Part shown: in pieces, positions 4,981 to 5,961 of the stretch
How positions within the stretch are numbered: the first letter of the stretch is position 1
Layout of the letters: each line of letters begins with the position of its first letter
NCBI GenBank assembly: GCA_027489195.1
Contig: JAIYAG010000651.1
Location: 1-5,961, forward strand
DNA from: Burkholderiales bacterium
GTDB taxonomy: Bacteria > Pseudomonadota > Gammaproteobacteria > Burkholderiales > Burkholderiaceae_E
Reading direction: 5' to 3'
DNA length: 5,961 nt
Position numbers and translations under genes: made by a program
Notes under the pieces: model-generated
Databases searched by the model: none
What the model saw: only the letters and a program-made list of their open reading frames with translations
What the model was told of the DNA's origin: nothing

Positions 4981-5810
4981 AGCTCGCCTACGCCGTCCAG
5001 GCGCACAAGAATCCGAAGCAGGTCGCGCGCCTGTTCGAGGCGCTGGCCGCCCCGGGCGACGCGATCGCCCTGGCCTACGACGTCAAGGCCGGCACGGGCT
5101 TCGTGCCCGCGATCCGCGAGGCGATGGGACCGCGCTGGACCGACGCGATCCGCGTGCTGCCGCCGACCAACAACGCATGGGGCGGCTATTCGCTGCCGGC
5201 CGCACTGATCGACTGCTACACCGAGCTGGTGCGCCACGGCGGCGACTGGGACTACGTGGTGAACCTGAGCGGGCAGTGCCTGCCCACGCGCCCGATCTCC
5301 GAGCTGCGCGCCATGCTCGCCTCGAGCGGCGGCGCCAACTTCCTCGAGTGCTTCGAGGTCGAGTCCGACTGGCCCGAGGTGCTCTCGCGCGTGCGGACCT
5401 ACCACGTCGAGTTCCGCGGCCGCGCGCGCAACACCCGCATCCCGCGGCTCGCGCGGCGCGACTTCCCGCTCTACGGCGGCTCGGCCTTCATGATGCTCAG
5501 CCGCCCCTTCGTCGAGCACCTGCTGCACGACGCCCGGGCGCAGCGCATCGTCCGCTGGTTCCGCAACACGCTGATCCCCGACGAGCTGCTGTTCCAGACG
5601 ACGCTGATGAACTCGCCGTTCCGCGACACGCTGGTGCCGAAGACCAACCGGCTGGTGATGTGGGACGACACCGGCGACGGGCATCCGCGGATCCTGACGA
5701 CGAAGGACCTGCCGCGACTGCAGGATCCGTCGGTCTACTTCGCGCGCAAGTTCGACACCAACGTCGACGCCGAGGTGGTGGACCGCATCCTCGGACACGC
5801 CCACGCCTGA
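4977..5810 (+). CDS. GT14-like glycosyltransferase (core-2/I-branching enzyme family)
   Basis: Protein of 277 residues resembling the Branch family of GT-A-like transferases, which includes animal beta-1,6-N-acetylglucosaminyltransferases and peptide O-xylosyltransferases, with many bacterial relatives in polysaccharide loci. Recognisable blocks: MKLAYAVQAHKNPKQVARLFEAL (1-23); DYVVNLSGQCLPTRP (92-106), matching the family's NLSGQ.P block; YGGSAFMMLSRPFVEHLL (166-183), matching the GS...LSR block; PDELLFQTTLMNSPF (201-215), whose acidic pair lies where characterised members carry the catalytic base; and FARKFD (255-260) near the end. No signal peptide or transmembrane anchor is present, unlike animal Golgi enzymes, so it should be cytoplasmic or peripheral. 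Start ATG 4977 is chosen because the family-like N-terminus begins there; an in-frame ATG at 4866 would add 37 unconvincing residues. The ribosome site is weak. The gene lies 155 bases after the GT4 gene and converges with a minus-strand gene. Donor (UDP-GlcNAc or UDP-Xyl in known relatives) is not determinable. Confidence 0.85.
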   Translation: MKLAYAVQAHKNPKQVARLFEALAAPGDAIALAYDVKAGTGFVPAIREAMGPRWTDAIRVLPPTNNAWGGYSLPAALIDCYTELVRHGGDWDYVVNLSGQCLPTRPISELRAMLASSGGANFLECFEVESDWPEVLSRVRTYHVEFRGRARNTRIPRLARRDFPLYGGSAFMMLSRPFVEHLLHDARAQRIVRWFRNTLIPDELLFQTTLMNSPFRDTLVPKTNRLVMWDDTGDGHPRILTTKDLPRLQDPSVYFARKFDTNVDAEVVDRILGHAHA

Positions 5811-5818
5811 CTCAGGCG
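5804..5818. terminator. Perfect 7-1-7 dyad holding both stop codons of convergent genes; possible bidirectional terminator
   Basis: CGCCTGA (5804-5810) is mirrored exactly by TCAGGCG (5812-5818) around C5811. The plus-strand TGA is 5808-5810 and the minus-strand TGA is the complement of 5812-5814. As RNA either strand could fold as a 5-bp stem with a 5-base loop. There is no U tract on either side, so termination is a suggestion. The symmetry may simply follow from both genes ending in GCC TGA back to back. Confidence 0.35.
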
Positions 5819-5961
5819 CCGAGCGTCTCCCGCAGCCGCGCGAGCACGCGGTCGGCCAGCACGTCGTAGCTGCGCTCGGCCACCAGGAGGCCGAATGCCT
5901 CGCGCGCCCGTGCCCTGCAGCCCTCGAGGTCGTCGACCACCTCGAGGATGGCCTGCCCGAA
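5812..5961 (-). CDS. C-terminal end of a convergent gene, possibly a glycosyltransferase (5' part outside window)
   Basis: Reading the minus strand from the right edge gives an uninterrupted frame of 49 codons ending at TGA (complement of 5812-5814). The peptide begins FGQAILEVVDDLEGCRARAREAF and ends YDVLADRVLARLRETLGA. Its helical, Arg/Glu/Leu-rich pattern, with an A.R..F..L.AERSYDVLADRVL layout, resembles the last helices of GT4-type glycosyltransferases, where a residue-check segment is followed by a Y-x-x-x-A-x-R-x-L helix. No catalytic motif is inside the window, so this family guess is weak. Codon use (GC-ending) supports coding on this strand. Its stop is one base from the stop of the GT14 gene. 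It marks the right border of the plus-strand gene run. Confidence 0.6.
   Translation of the reverse strand, partial: FGQAILEVVDDLEGCRARAREAFGLLVAERSYDVLADRVLARLRETLGA

Noticed and set aside
1..5961. CRISPR arrays, tRNA/rRNA genes, insertion sequences or attachment sites
   Set aside because: No regularly spaced repeats, cloverleaf-like sequence, transposase motifs or terminal inverted repeats were seen on reading both strands.

Overview
This is a short, very GC-rich window (by eye about 70% G+C, with G/C at nearly every third codon position). It comes from a bacterial surface-polysaccharide or exopolysaccharide locus. GC-ending codons, a GTG start, ATGA stop/start overlaps and the gene content suit a high-GC proteobacterium, perhaps a Burkholderiales-like betaproteobacterium. 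The sequence alone does not fix the taxon.

Layout on the plus strand: (1) the last 42 codons of an unrecognised protein (1-130); (2) a NodB-type polysaccharide deacetylase (165-1031), overlapping by ATGA a GT-B glycosyltransferase with an atypical nucleotide-sugar motif (1028-2218); (3) a 294-bp gap with GC-rich dyads next to the upstream gene and an A-rich, promoter-like stretch next to the downstream gene; (4) a second, longer NodB-type deacetylase (2513-3493), overlapping by ATGA a canonical GT4 glycosyltransferase (3490-4821); (5) a 155-bp gap with an imperfect hairpin and a possible 17-codon upstream ORF; (6) a GT14/core-2-branching-like glycosyltransferase (4977-5810). On the minus strand, the last 49 codons of a convergent gene (5812-5961) end one base from the GT14 stop. 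Its tail looks like the end of a glycosyltransferase.

How the genes may work together (inference): three glycosyltransferases of different families and two deacetylases without signal peptides suggest cytoplasmic assembly of a lipid-linked or soluble oligosaccharide containing N-acetylated sugars. NodB-family enzymes would expose free amines on chosen residues, and the GT14-like enzyme could add a branch or a xylose/GlcNAc-type residue. No flippase, polymerase, chain-length regulator or ABC exporter is visible, so those steps must be encoded elsewhere.

I see no mobile element, CRISPR array, tRNA/rRNA or clearly new system. The points most worth a second look are the repeated deacetylase-to-glycosyltransferase coupled cassette, the degenerate EX7E motif in the first glycosyltransferase, the GT14-type enzyme, and a perfect dyad carrying both stop codons of the convergent gene pair.
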